From Delia radicum (lineage: Eukaryota > Arthropoda > Insecta > Diptera > Anthomyiidae): a stretch of DNA of 64,000 nucleotides. Position 1 is the first letter of the stretch; each line of letters begins with the position of its first letter. Under the pieces are notes generated by a model. The model searched no databases. It was not told the DNA's origin and saw only the letters and a program-made list of their open reading frames with translations. This document shows positions 51,400-63,286 of the stretch, one piece after another. The DNA lies in assembly GCA_021234595.1 (NCBI GenBank), contig CM037853.1, forward strand, positions 157,461,659 to 157,525,658, given 5' to 3'. A program made the position numbers and the translations under genes.

Positions 51400-51745
51400 T
51401 AATGTCAAACATTTTATTTTATTTTTAGTTAATCATATGGCAACGCTGGAACAAAAGTTTTTTAACTTTTTTCATTATTTGTACAGCCAAGACCACAAAT
51501 AATCACATGATTATTACTGTGTTGTTATATAACTCTCCCATTCAAAATTATGAGGCCTCAAATGTAGGTGTTGCTTTAAAGCAACGGCAGTGCAAAATGT
51601 GTTAACTTTAAAACAAATATGAGAGCTTTTCCAGTCACTGTCGAACGTCGTTATTTTGAGCGCATTTGCTCGTATTCTGGGCCGACACTTTAATAGAATT
51701 TCCGTAAGTTTTTTGTTAGCAATTATAAAGTTTTGTATGACAATA
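51400..51745. repeat. Dispersed repeat shared with 39.65 kb (inverted)
   Basis: GGCAACGCTGGAACAAAAG, AATCACATGATTATT and TAAAGCAACGGCAGTGCAAAA mirror 39655-39850 on the opposite strand. No coding is seen. Confidence 0.6.
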
Positions 51746-51865
51746 ATATTTTTGAATTCGACCATTAAAGAAAAATTGTTCTGAATATTACAATTTGTAT
51801 AGAATTGAAAAAATGTCTCAGAGTGGGGGAGTTAGGGGGCAATTCTTACGGTACCCATCTCTGTC

Positions 51866-51983
51866 CCCCCATATCTATTGTACTATTTCCCAGCATTGAT
51901 GATACAAAATGTAAAATTATTGTAAATTCTCTTTTGAAAATGACATTTCGTATCATCCATACTGGGAAATAGTAGATATGGGT
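51866..51983. mobile_element. 118-bp hairpin MITE
   Basis: The arms CCATATCTATTGTACTATTTC..CCAGCATTGATGATAC and GTATCATCCATACTGGGAAA..TAGTAGATATGG are inverted. Confidence 0.7.
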
Positions 51984-52404
51984 GGACAGGGCGTGTGAAC
52001 CAAGCTTTAGTTTAGTTCAGAAGTTTTGATTCTTTAGATTTGAAAATGTTCATGTAATTTATAAAGAAATCCTTCTTTTAAATAAATACAAATAGTTATT
52101 TTACAGTTTTAATGGTTACTTTGGCAATGATTGCCAGTTATTGATTTCACAAAAAGGCGTCAAAAAAAACTTTACGTGCTAAAATATTTTGTTTCTAAAT
52201 GTTTTTTCTGCAGGAAGTAAACTGCCTTCTTTAACCTCACCTTTTCCCAAAATAAAAAAGAACTTATTTGGTTATTTGAGCTTGATTACTAACATTTACA
52301 TATCGTCACCAAAAATACAAAAGGACGTAATTAACAAATTTAATTTTTTACAGGAGAAGCAAAAAACGTCCACAGATATTTTAACAATATCGATAATCAA
52401 TCCT
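51984..52404. other. Intergenic stretch, nothing recognised
   Basis: No gene or repeat end is seen before the MITE at 52405. Confidence 0.35.
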
Positions 52405-53100
52405 ACACTCTAAGGAAAAGCTTCACCATATTTATGACATGTTTCATAAATTTTCGTCCAATGTAAAGTTTCATACACTCATAGAAATAAACCTGTAAAA
52501 ATAGCAGAAAAAGTTACTAAAAATTAGTTAAATATGATCTTGCAGCAAAAACTGCTGAATTTAGGAGATTTTTTGCTAAATATTAATAAAATAAGAACAG
52601 CAAAAATAAATCTGTTAACTTTACAACATTTTAGTTATATTCGATGTGAATTTTAGTTAATTGAAAATAGGATTTTACTCTGTAAAATTAGCAAAAACTT
52701 TTACTAAATATTTGTAGACTCAAAATAGCAAACAAAAGCTGTAATATTAACAAAATGTTTGCTATATTTACCTCAAATTTAGTAGAATGCAAATAACAGT
52801 TTATTTTGCTAAAACCAACATAAATGTTTGCCAAAAAATTGTACATTGCTGATTTCATAAGACTTTTATTCGCATTAAAAAAAGCTAAAAATTAAAATTT
52901 TTTAATGATTTTTTTTGTCTACTAATATTTAGTAAATGTTTTTGCTGATGATTTTTTTTATGAAACTATGAAAAAAAGTTTATGAACAATTTTTTCATTT
53001 TAATAAAACTTCTTAGATATATTGAAATTCTTCATTGAACCTACGAAAAAATTCTATGAAATTGTTTCATTAATATTATGAAGGATAATTCTTTCAGTGT
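52405..53100. mobile_element. TTCATAAA-family MITE with nested MITE
   Basis: The ends ACACTCTAAGGAAAAGCTTC and AAGGATAATTCTTTCAGTGT are inverted, with TTTCATAAA palindromes at both sides. A second MITE (52475 to about 52965), related to 31010-31370, is inserted in the middle. Confidence 0.6.
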
Positions 53101-53672
53101 GGAAGTCCAAAATTTTGTGTTTAGCTTATTGTGAAAGGCGTGGTAGAGAAGAATGAGTGTATTTTCTAAAAATTATAACTACATTGTAATTTTTCAATTT
53201 TCTGAATCAGACTGCGCAGTTTCTGGTATTGAGCCAAATGAATCATAATCATCAATAAGACCGGTTTTGGAAATTTCGTTAGTTACGCCTTTTTGCACTT
53301 AAGGTGACGATATATTTACAAAGTTAGTATGTAGATGCAGTACATAAATATTTCTGGTATAGGTAACCCATGATTTACGCTATTGCATGGAACCGAAAAA
53401 AAAACATTAAGCAAATAAAAATTCCGTAAATACTGAAAGTACTATTTTTTTAATTTTATGTTTCAAACTAGTGTTTTCAATTATTCGACCTAGGCGGTTA
53501 ATATAAAGCTTCTTGAAAAATAAAATTTTATCAGTTGTTTTGGCATTTGCCATTAAATGCCATTTTGCCTGCTATTTAAACCCTTTTGGGCCATTTTAAA
53601 CTTGCTTGGTTATTAAATATGTTCAGTGAAAATAAATTCTTACATTCTTCTTAGTTTAAACATATATCTATA
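53101..53672. other. Intergenic stretch, nothing recognised
   Basis: No gene or repeat boundary is recognised. Confidence 0.35.
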
Positions 53673-54421
53673 TTATAGACCGACTCGCCTGGTATGGAGC
53701 GTAAAAAAGTAAAAAAAGTGTCCCTCTGAAAATGTGAATAAGTTTGTTTTATGACTATTCCCAAAATATTTTTGGTCTAGAGGCCGCCGTTCATGAGCTT
53801 GACCGTTTTTAAAAATGGTCTTTTTTTTGATTTTTTGGAAAAATTTCGACTTTAACCCTTAATATTTTTATTCAAAAATCTGCAAAAAAAAAACATTTCA
53901 CGGAATTTGCACGTGTAAAGTTCATGCTCACTAATGTCTTATACCCCGTTGGACGAGTCTTCGCAAAAGAAAAATTTTGATACCCATATTGCCCATACTA
54001 AAAACATCCGCCAAATTTTGGTAAATCGCGACCTAAAACAAATAGTCAAAAAAAAGAGTATTTTATAACTTCTTTTATGTCAAATAGTGATTAAATTATA
54101 TTGATGTGACAGCAAAATTATTATATTTTTGTGCAAAAACCTTAAAAAAAAATACATTTCACTGAATTCCGCGTGTTCATGTCATATACGTAGTTAGACG
54201 AGTCTTCAAAAAAGCTTTCATATGATGTGCATAACTTGTATAGTGTAGTGGGTTAAAGTCGAAAATTTTACAAAAAATCAAAAAAAAAGGATTTTTTTAA
54301 AAACGCTCCAGCTCATGAACGGCGGCCTCTAGACCAAAAATATTTTGGGAATAGTCATAAAACAAACTAATTCACATTTTCAGAGGGGCAATTTTTTAAC
54401 TTTTTCGGCGAGTCGCTCTAA
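53673..54421. mobile_element. Fold-back MITE with TTATAGACCGACTCGCC ends
   Basis: The ends TTATAGACCGACTCGCC and GGCGAGTCGCTCTAA are inverted. About 120 bp pair further in, including GTTTTATGACTATTCCCAAAA, TTTTTGGTCTAGAGGCCGCC and GTTCATGAGCT. The ends resemble those of 2790-3424, and a lone similar end (GCCGCTCTAA) lies at 63272-63282. Confidence 0.75.
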
Positions 54422-54814
54422 TGTATATAAGTTTTTAATTATTAAAATTAGTTTTTCAAATTGTAATATTTGTTCACCAAAGAAGTCACCCAATGTGGAA
54501 ATTGGAAATAAATATTTAATAAACAGGTACTAAACCAGCTTCTGAAACTGGCTCCAGTTAGGTATATCTAACATTTTCACAGGAACATGTTTGAGAATTG
54601 TAGTTGTTGGGAACGGATTACAAAAATCAGTCTTGGTAGATGGAAGAAGTTGGATTGCTTTAGAATTAATTTGTAAATTAATTTACATTAATTTGAAATT
54701 TCAAAAGAATAAACCTCTTCAGGACCAGTTATCAAATTTGAATAAAGAAAAAGACAAAGCAATTTTAGTTTTATTAGTTTTTTGTTTTTATATCCATCGA
54801 GATTATTTTTATGT

Positions 54815-54985
54815 TATTTTGAATTAATAACGAGCTTCCAACCTCCGCATATTTACAAAAATAAAGCAAATCAAATATATTAGCTAGGTTGATACTAGTA
54901 TTTCGATCTGTCTAAAGATCTTATCAGAACCCGAAGTTTTAGAAAAGCTAGAGCCTCCAGAGTAGGCAGAGCTTTAACAAAGTAG
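54815..54985 (-). repeat. Hammerhead-bearing dispersed repeat, copy 2
   Basis: The minus strand matches 10110-10275: GGAGGCTCTAGCTTTTCTAA, the ribozyme, CTAGCTAATATATTTGATTT, and CGGAGGTTGGAAGCTCGTTAT. A 15-20-bp AAAGCTCTGCCTACT segment is duplicated at its 5' side (54960-54990). Confidence 0.7.
54887..54931 (-). ncRNA. Hammerhead ribozyme with core substitution (decayed)
   Basis: On the minus strand stem I GGTT/AACC, stem II GATCT/AGATC with a TTAGAC loop, GAAA, stem III ATAC-TA-GTAT and C17 are all intact. The core reads CTGATAA instead of CTGATGA. The change hits G8, the base that acts as general acid, so cleavage should be lost or strongly reduced. It is a natural counterpart to the intact motif at 10162-10206. 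Confidence 0.8.
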
Positions 54986-55189
54986 GCAGAGCATTTCACG
55001 ATTTAGAATTTGCTTAAATATGAGGAGTTCTGGGGTTGAAATATTAAAAATTAAATAACTATTTATAATATTTTTAATATTTATTGCCAATTCGTAGCCC
55101 AATTCATGGAATTTTGACATTGAGAGTGCACATTGAGAGTGATGAAAAAGAACTTTTTTCTTGGCCATATGGCGTCGTTTTTTTTTTTA

Positions 55190-55786
55190 AATCCTCGTTA
55201 AATTGGTCCAATAAGTTGGCATAATATTATCCGTTTATTGTTTTTCTCTTTTGAAGGTAATCGATGTGGATTATCCCACGTGCATCCCAAAAAACTGTTG
55301 CTATCACCTTATTGGCCGACAAACTTACCTTGGCCTTCTTCGGTGCCGGTTTAAACGGAGAAACCCATTGTTTAGACTGCTACTGTCTCCGGAGTGTTGT
55401 AATGGATTCATGTTTCATCCACAGCTACAAAACAACTCCAAACAATCCTTTGAAGTTGTCAAACGCGGCACCCATCTTGCAGACATCTTTCTTAAACCCA
55501 ATTGATCATTCAAAATCGAAACCACACTGTTATATGAAATGCCTATGGCACCAACAATCTCACGCACTTTTACTTTTCGATCGGCCAACACCATATCGTG
55601 GAGTTTTTCGACATTTTCGGGTGTATTGACCTTAATTGGCAGTCCAGAACGTTCAGCGTCATTTGTACTTGTGCGACCACAACGAAAGTCAGTAAACCAC
55701 TTTTTTACCATTGAAATCGATGGTGCAGATTCCCCATAGTATTTATCAAGCTTTTCCTTGGTTTGATTGACGGTTTCGGTTAGCAT
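55190..55786 (-). pseudogene. Mariner (mauritiana/irritans-type) transposase relic
   Basis: Bases 55786-55418 read MLTETVNQTKEKLDKYYGES, SMVKKWFTDFRCGRTSTNDA and ERSGLPIKVNTPENVEKLHD, then VREIVGAIGISYNSVVSIL, the paired helix-turn-helix region of mariner. Further on, in a different frame, the first catalytic Asp survives in VDET, where the usual Trp codon is TGA, followed by IHYNTPE. Degraded FWDA-type sequence continues to about 55190. The extreme N-terminus, the last two Asp residues and the terminal repeats are missing. Confidence 0.88.
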
Positions 55787-55854
55787 TCGTGATCTACGAC
55801 CTCAAATCTATCAGAATTTATAAGTCGCATCGCCGATGTATTTTCAGTCTTTAA

Positions 55855-56595
55855 CTGTGTTATTATTATAAATATTTTTTTATATTTATTAAGTTTCTTG
55901 TAAAACTTATATATGATTAAAGATTTGACTACATTGTATAGATTTCGGAAAGTTGGCAGAAATGAAAAATTTTATTGTCTTTGTAGTGGTCAACTAAAGC
56001 AAAGTGTAGACGTTTGCTTTTTGTAAAAACTAGACTGCAATTCTGTTGGAAGTCAAAAATTATAGTTTTCAATTAAATTTTAAATGTGACTGTGTTTTTA
56101 ACTGAGAAGGAGATGAATAAAATTTTAGAAAATTTAGAAATATTTAATATTACTTCACAAACTTCCAGAACGAAAAGAATATTCACTTCATTGACATAAT
56201 TTTTTATTTTCTTTATTGCAAAAATCATTTGTGGACCGTTATTAATTCTAGGTTTAAAAATGGGTTTTTTGTGGTTCGAAAAATTGTCTGCACTTTTCCT
56301 CGTCTCTACTACATCTTGACATGCAGCGACATCTACTTCATTCTGCTTATAACTTTCAATCTGGTTGTTGTCCACACTATTAATGTGCTTATCAGCACAT
56401 TTTTTTTAGCAAAATAAACTAGTAAAACATTAGTAAAATATTAGTATAACTTTAGTTCATATCAGTTAAGTGATGAATAAGTATAACAAAAATTTTAGTC
56501 GAAAACACAAGTTCAGTAAAAAAATTGCTGAAAAATAGTACACTTGATTTACAAAAGTTTTACTAACTTTTCTACTAACTTATTTTTTGAGTGTA
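55855..56595 (-). mobile_element. Fourth copy of the ACACTCAAAAAA element with a short conserved frame
   Basis: The end ...ACTAACTTATTTTTTGAGTGTA (56595) is the inverse of the tandem units at 22562-24512, followed by AAAACTTTTGTAAATCAAGTG and GCTGATAAGCAC. The minus frame from 56375 starts MDNNQIESYKQNEVDVAACQ, then DVVETRKSADNFSNHKK, the longest version of the peptide seen in the tandem units. The left limit is uncertain. Confidence 0.6.
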
Positions 56596-56952
56596 TGTAA
56601 CATTTCGTGTAATTTCACTCAAAGCTCCTAAATTTAGGCACCGAATGCGTAAAGTTTTTGAATACACATTTTGATATCAAAATACGCAGAATAAGTACTT
56701 ATTTAACGCTATTTATTTGCAATTACACATTTTGTTAGTAAAACTACTTCATAAACAAGTGTTAGACTAACGTATGTAAATTTAATTACAATTAAAACAA
56801 ATGTGAAAATGTAAAATGCAGCAACAATATTTATACCATTGTTTAAAATCGGCCAATATATCTATTGAATATTAATACAATATCTGGATATTGTGACCAG
56901 TCAATCTATGAGCAACTATAAGTCTATCGCAATATGTTCCAGCAGAATGTAT

Positions 56953-57676
56953 TTTTAAATTTACACAGAAGAAACTAAAATCGACTTTCAATTAAAATAC
57001 TTGTTGATTCAATTAAAAGTTTAATTCGATTTGGTCCAATTAAGTAAATTGTAATATGAATTAAAATGAAAAAAATCGCAAAAAATTCTCAAATTGGAAA
57101 AAAATCTACAAAATAGCCAAAATTTAAGAAAAAAAGAAAATGCATTAAAAAATCACAAAAATTTAAAAAATCATCTCAGTAAAATTAACAACGTCTATAT
57201 CTCGAAAACATTTCTTATTTTTGTTTTTTTTTTTTTAATTTTTGGTGATTTTTTAATTTGTGTTTTTTTTTTTAATTTCAGCAATTTATTTCAATTTGGC
57301 AATATTTTTTTTCAATTTTGGCGATTTGTTTAAGTTTTGGCATTTTTTTAAATTACGAGATTTTTTTTTTTTTCAATTTTGACGTTTTTTTTTTTTAAGT
57401 TTTGGCGATTTTTTTAAACAGTAGAGCATTATTTAATTTAATTTAATTTAATTTTCTTTTTCAAATTTTTGTGAATTTTTTTTAATTTTGTCATTTTTTT
57501 CTTTTGGTTATAAAAACTGGTTATAAAAATGGATTATAAAAATTGCAAATTTTGTGTGAACCAAATTCATTTTTAATTAAACATTTAATACATATTATTA
57601 AACTTTTAATTAAGGGTGGGTTTGAAAACAAACAAGATTAATTGCAATTTTTTTGACAAAAATTTTTTCTGTGTAT
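56953..57676. mobile_element. CACAGAAGAAA-ended AT-rich element
   Basis: The ends ACACAGAAGAAACTAAAAT and AATTTTTTCTGTGTA are inverted, with ATTAAAAGTTTAATT palindromes near the left end and long T-tracts in the middle. It resembles the element nested in Tc1 at 4431-5423. Confidence 0.55.
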
Positions 57677-58574
57677 GTAAATTACTATCAAATAATATGT
57701 CTTAACATTATTTCTGTTTCCGCAAAAGCTGATGACGAGGTCGCAACAACTTCTTGATAAAAAGCCATAAAAACAAATATCAAGTCACACCATAAGGACT
57801 GACATTTTCTTTGATGTAGAAAAAATTTCGAATTTTTAAACTTTTTACTATTAAGAAAACATCAAATTCGAAAAATCTGAGACTTTTTTATTAAAAAAAT
57901 GTCATTTATCTACGGTGTTTTCTATAAAACAAGAATGTGTATATTAGAAAAAATCCTTAGAATCTGAACTGTTTTTTATGAAAAATTCCGCAGTCTTTTT
58001 GAATAGGAAAAATACTTTGAATCTAAAACCTTTTTCTCAGAATCTAAGCATTTTTCTATAGGAATTCTTGGATTCTTACAGTTTTTCTACAAGAAAATTC
58101 GTCGAAATCTTAGAATTTATCTATAGTTCAAATGCACAAGAATCTAAATCATCTGAGGCATACATATTAGCATTATTAAATGTTATTATATTGTCTTTTT
58201 ATTAATAAATTATATTTAAAATAATATTATTCTATTATTTTTGCGCTGTATATTGAATTTTTTGGTATAGTAAAATTACACATAATTTCTGAAAATTGTG
58301 GACACGTTTTTAATGTAATTATACGCATTTTGTGTGTAATTAAATTATTATTATTATTATTATAATTTGTTTAATAATTTTATTTACACACTTATAGTGA
58401 GAGTACAGTTTCCTACTATAAGTTTGTTAAATTTAAACAAAAATTAATTAGAGTGTATCTAATTTACCAAAGCCGATAACATTTAGTTATCTAGAGAATT
58501 TTATGATATTTTATATAGCGTTTCTTCTTTCTAAGCTTTTCTTAACATTTTTTGGCAAGAAATCCATATAAAAA
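57677..58574. other. AT-rich stretch with ATT microsatellite
   Basis: A (ATT)n tract lies at 58340-58362. Repeated AGAATCT-type short motifs occur at 57950-58150. No gene is recognised. Confidence 0.4.
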
Positions 58575-58715
58575 ATTTGGGTGGAGGGGTTTGGTAATGG
58601 GAAATTATCCCCACCCCCCAAAATGATATTTTTCAAAACAAAAATGTAAAAAAAGAGTAAAAAAAAATAATTAAAACCCCCCAAAACCTTTTCCTGGATC
58701 CGGATGAATTGGATA
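58575..58715. repeat. Empty-site paralogue of the 585-1330 repeat
   Basis: The sequence GGGAAATTATCCCCACCCC through AAAACCTTTTCCTGGATCC matches the two flanks of the 682-1264 insertion, without the insertion. Confidence 0.6.
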
Positions 58716-59180
58716 CACTAGCCAAAGTATGGCGTTAATCGGGGGTAATCTATATCTGAATTAAACCATAAGTGTTATTAAAAACAAAACTTGTTAAACC
58801 TTATTTGCTTGTAATTTTGTTTAAAGTTTTGTAAAACTTTGCAGCTGTTATTGTTTCGACTTTATATTTATTATGCGTGTGAGAAATTTAAAGACTGGAC
58901 TATTTGTTCCTGGTGTTTTCGAATTGTTTTTATAAGTTTGTGCTGAAAGTTCGAGCAATAAAAATTAATACAAGGTAAAGGAATTTAGTTAAATTTCATG
59001 TCAAGGGACAAACATTGGTTTGAACATAAATATTTAATTATAAAAAATTTCATTTAATTTAATAATAAAGTAGTTCATAGTATAAGTGCCTAACTATCGT
59101 AATTTCGTTGTAAAATAGTATGGAGGAAAAATTACTAAACTCATATTTTTTTTAAGTTTTCGCATTTTTTTTTTTTTTTT
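58716..59180. other. AT-rich stretch, nothing recognised
   Basis: No gene or element end is seen. Confidence 0.4.
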
Positions 59181-59635
59181 GTAGGGTGCATCACTAGGGT
59201 TATAACTTTTTTGTTTATAAAAAATTACAGAGCACCACCTTATGGACAATATTGTACTGATAATAAATATCGTGTCCTTAAGTCAATTCGGAACAAAAAC
59301 CCTCTGCACCAAAGCCAATTTCTAAAAGGTTGTTTTATATAAATATTTACTTTAAATAGTATATTAAATTAATTATGTGTTAGAATGGTGGGACATTTTT
59401 CTATTGATGATATTATAAGTATAACATAAAACTTTCTGTTTTAAAGCAAAATGTTATATTTTTTTAAAAAAATTTCAAAAAAATTTGAATCAAAACTTTA
59501 TTGCGCTTGGTGCGGGAAGTTTTTTAACGACTGCGAAAATGGAAGATCATGGTTCTAAATATTTGTTCATGACCTACATTGTTATGCCATGCAATTTTTG
59601 ATATTTGCAAAAAGTTATAACCCTAGTGCATCATC
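59181..59635. mobile_element. 455-bp element with ACTAGGGTTATAACTTTTT arms
   Basis: GTGCATCACTAGGGTTATAA (59187) and TTATAACCCTAGTGCATCAT (59614) are inverted around AT-rich sequence. No coding is seen. Confidence 0.6.
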
Positions 59636-60728
59636 CCACAGTGGTATAGATCACAACATTTTTGGAAATAATTCGGCCATTTCTTACTTAGGTAGTCCGA
59701 TTGCAATGAAATTTGGAACAGTCATAGGTGACGTAATATCGAGTTAAAGTTGATATTTGCCTCAAAACTCGCTTTTATTTAAAAATACCTTTCAGAAAAG
59801 TATACACACTTTATATGTTCAAAAAGAAAATATTTGTCCAGAGAGATAATATTGAATAATGGAACACAAATTTAATATAAATTCATATACCAAAGCTAAC
59901 AAAGCTAACAAAGGTACTCCCACGGCACGAATTATACTGGGTGAAAGAGATGAACAACATTGGTCGGGAATATAACATAACGTGGACAGATGACGCCATA
60001 CAATGTCCAATTGGTTCAGGAGTTCAAAAAAAAAAAAAAGTTATTTGGCGGTCCCTTTAAATGTAATGATAGTATTTTATATAAATGGATTATATTCATT
60101 TATATAAAATTAGATATAAGACTATATCAAATTTGATACATTTCTTTGTTGCATCATAAAGATGACAGCAATTGTAGTCAAAAACAAATTAAATTTAACT
60201 TGAAGAAAGGACAACTAACATTTCATTAAATTCAACTAACATTTGTGATTTGTTTTTACTGTTTAAAAAGTTACTAACAATTGTATTAAAAATGATGTGG
60301 TTCAATAAAAAAACATTTATTTTTTTTAAATAACAAAAAGCAACTGCAAAAAATGAATTTAAAATCAAAAAACAGTCCTTTGATGTGGTTTGTTTTTTGA
60401 AATGAACTACAAGGTTAGTAAATTTTAAATTTGTTCTACAAATGACTGACATTAATATTAAAAAAAAAAGAAAGAAACTGTATTATTATCCAAACAACTA
60501 CAATTTTTTAAAGCAGAAGTTTCCTGAGTGTACATAAGATTTCCATTCAAGAAAATTATTAAAAACATTCCATATTTATTTTGTATGTATTCAACTTTGC
60601 TATTGATAACAGACTTTTTAAATTAAAATTTGCTGACGTTGCAAATACCCCCAATGAAGCGAAAAAAATATTTTCATGAAGTGAAAAAAACATGCATGAC
60701 TCTTTTTGCAATCAACAACAATAATAGC
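59636..60728. other. Intergenic stretch with a lone mariner-type end
   Basis: TTATTTGGCGGTCCCTTTAA (60041-60060) matches the right end of the element at 26130-26328, but no partner is found. AAATTTGATACATTTCTTTG (60127) recurs at 61864. No gene is recognised. Confidence 0.4.
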
Positions 60729-61918
60729 CCGAGTAAAAATAATATTATACAATTTTGTATGATGTGATCCAGTTTCGTAAAATTTAATATAGTTAAGTAT
60801 GACATCATGTATAGTAAGATGCAATATTTTATGTTATTGTAATTGTTCGTAAAATGTCATATTTAATTGTATCTTAGTTACAATATGTTATACCATACAT
60901 TATTAGACGGCCATATACATATAATTGGATTAGGCAATACAATGTATTGAAATATAAGCTTTTTTTAACTTGTGGAGAAGTGTCGTTTTGTTTTGAAATC
61001 CATAACCATCCTACTCAAAATTTCAACATCAACTTGAAAACTTTATTGAAAATATCTATTGAAATTATCAATTGAAATTATCTTAAATGAACATCACAAT
61101 TATTTTCGTTTATTTAGCCTTATTTCTTATTTTTAAATTTTCTAATTATTTGAGTTAAGGTTTGTTTTTTTATATAAAAGTTTTTTTATTTTCAATATTT
61201 CGCTACTCCTTTGTGTAGCATCTGTAGGAAAATAAATAAATTAATAAATTTTTGTGTAGCATCTTCAGGAAAATAAATTTATTAATTTATTTATTTTCCT
61301 GAAGATGCTACACAAAGGAGTAGCGAAATATTGAAAATAAAAAACTTTTATACACACAGAGAAAAATTTAGGTATTTGTCAACTAAAATTCGGTTACTAC
61401 CACTCAAATTCGATTATTATGAATTTCCACCTGTTGATACAACTCAATATTAGTTTTCACAACAAAGTTCGGTTAATTCAACTGAATTTTAGTTTCAACA
61501 CCCAAAATATTCAGAAATCCAATGTAAATATCGTTATACTAACTGAATTTATTAGTTGTTACCATTAAGATACACTTTTCAATTCGGTTGGGATAAAAAA
61601 AAAATAAACCTTAACTCAAATAATTAGAAAATTTGAACATCACAATTTTAAATAAATATTAAACTCCAAAAATGTTTGATTGTTAAACATATACAATTTA
61701 ATATCTAGCAACCTGTATCCAGTTTAACAACTTTATTTTCACTCATCTGAATCGTATCAAATCATATCAAACTCGATGTAATATAATTTATATACATTTA
61801 TAAACAATACGATTCACCATTTTCCGGATCAAATGGTATTTCACTTAGATATAAGGCTATATCAAATTTGATACATTTCTTTGTTGCATCGTATTATTTT
61901 TTTTTTAATCGGGAGATC
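60729..61918. mobile_element. Possible CCCGAGTAAAAA-ended element with nested hairpin
   Basis: CCCGAGTAAAAATAATATT (60729) and TTTTTTTTTAATCGGG (61918) are inverted ends. Inside, a second inverted pair (TAATTATTTGAGTTAAGGTTT near 61134, AAACCTTAACTCAAATAATTA near 61608) encloses the hairpin at 61191-61341 and a CACAGAGAAAAA element end (61356). Boundaries are tentative. Confidence 0.45.
61191..61341. repeat. Near-perfect fold-back with degenerate hammerhead-like core
   Basis: CAATATTTCGCTACTCCTTTG..TGTAGCATCT (61194-61232) is inverted at 61303-61335. An inner hairpin, GTGTAGCATCTTCAGGAAAA/TTTTCCTGAAGATGCTACAC, adds a second arm pair. On the plus strand 61294-61337 reads TTTTC-CTGAAGA-T-GCTAC..GTAGC-GAAA-TATT-GAAAA. 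This is the order of a hammerhead with stems I and II, but stem III is reduced to about 1 bp. Confidence 0.6.
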
Positions 61919-63286
61919 ATTTTTTATTTGTCACAAATCCCCTGCTAAATATGATGCAAGAAAGCCAGATTCAATTATCATTTTAATATTTTCAATTCCA
62001 TGTCAGACATGTAAATAGACTGATACTGAACTAAATGGAATAGAATTTCAAAGAATAAAAAAAAAAACGTGTCGATTGATTTGTTTACTTACACTTTGGC
62101 TATTTGTATAGTTTTCTGTCTTTCTCTACACTGGACGAAATTTAATTATAAGCAATAATATTTTCTGTAATATTAAAAACCACATAAAAATGAAAAATTA
62201 AACATAATTGGCTTAAGTGAATTAAGCCAACGAAAATTTGGAAGCACAATTGTTTGGGTTATGACTTTTTGGCAAACGGGTGCCACGTCATTGTATGTAT
62301 GGTATAAGTAATGATAGTTCATTGTTTTAAAAAATCGTTAAATATTTATTTCCTAATTTTTTCTTTGTTTCCAAAAATTTTATAAATTTGTTTGGCACTT
62401 TATTTTCTGTGTGTAGAAGTTAGAAAGTAGTAACGTAGCGTACGGTGGAACGTTTGACGGAAAAAATTATCTTTTCCTTCGTTCGCTCCGGGAAAAGGTA
62501 AACACAATTAATGCGTGAAAATGCTCCGGAACAAGGAAAAAACCGTTTTTTTAAAGAAATAACATTTTTTCCCGAATTCCGAAGCATTACACCGCATTCA
62601 TTGCGCTCACATTGGTTCAACATTTTTTGGTTTAGCTTTTAAAGATCGTTGTGTAAAGAGAGGAGTATTTACGATCAATTCCGGGTAGCTCGAGTACACC
62701 ATGTAACTCGATACTGTAGTAATGAAAGATCAATTTTTAACAAATGTATATTTTCTTGAAATATAGATTTTCGAAGAATATTCCTTATAATACGCAAGTC
62801 ACCTCAAAAACAACTCGATCAGATCACAAAAAAATTTTTTTTTTTGCAATTTACCACTTTTATGAATTGACTATATTCATAGCTTATTTTAAATTTTAAA
62901 GTGTTCCGATAAACATTTTGCAGTCGGCGAAAAACTACTCGCAAAAACTCGACCATTTCCATACAAAATTGTAGAAACATGATATTTTTAATAGTTTGAT
63001 ATAATTTTATATAAATTTTATTCAGACTTTCAGACGACGTAACAAATTTTATAAATAAAGGTGAATTCGCGCTGTCATAACGTCTCGTATATGGCGAAAC
63101 GGGGTTTCTTCAAACTTTAGGCTAAGATATCTGAAAAACCTGATGGGCAAATTCTGAGGTCAGATTCGGATTCAGCGTAGCTAAAACCTTTACGAAAGTA
63201 TAATCTGTTTCAGGGTTAAAAATTTGTTGACCTGTGTAATTGATAAAAATCGAAAGTTAAAAAAAAAAAAATGCCGCTCTAATGTA
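61919..63286. other. Intergenic stretch, one less AT-rich block
   Basis: Bases 62400-62640 are less AT-rich and carry a 67-codon minus frame without recognisable features. GCCGCTCTAA at 63273-63282 resembles the ends of the 53.7-kb fold-back. GGTAGCTCGAG (62684) and GAGCTACTCG-like motifs near 63.9 kb are noted but not assigned. Confidence 0.35.

Noticed and set aside
55251..55739. Plus-strand open frames of 66-121 codons
   Set aside because: They are antisense to the mariner transposase relic.
57720..57760. CTGATGACGAGGTCG as another hammerhead
   Set aside because: The GAAA element is missing after the stem, and no stem III or I can be drawn.
59819..60010. 63-codon minus-strand frame with hydrophobic segment
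   Set aside because: It has no signal, no family match and no support from codon use; its position next to a lone mariner end suggests repeat-derived sequence.
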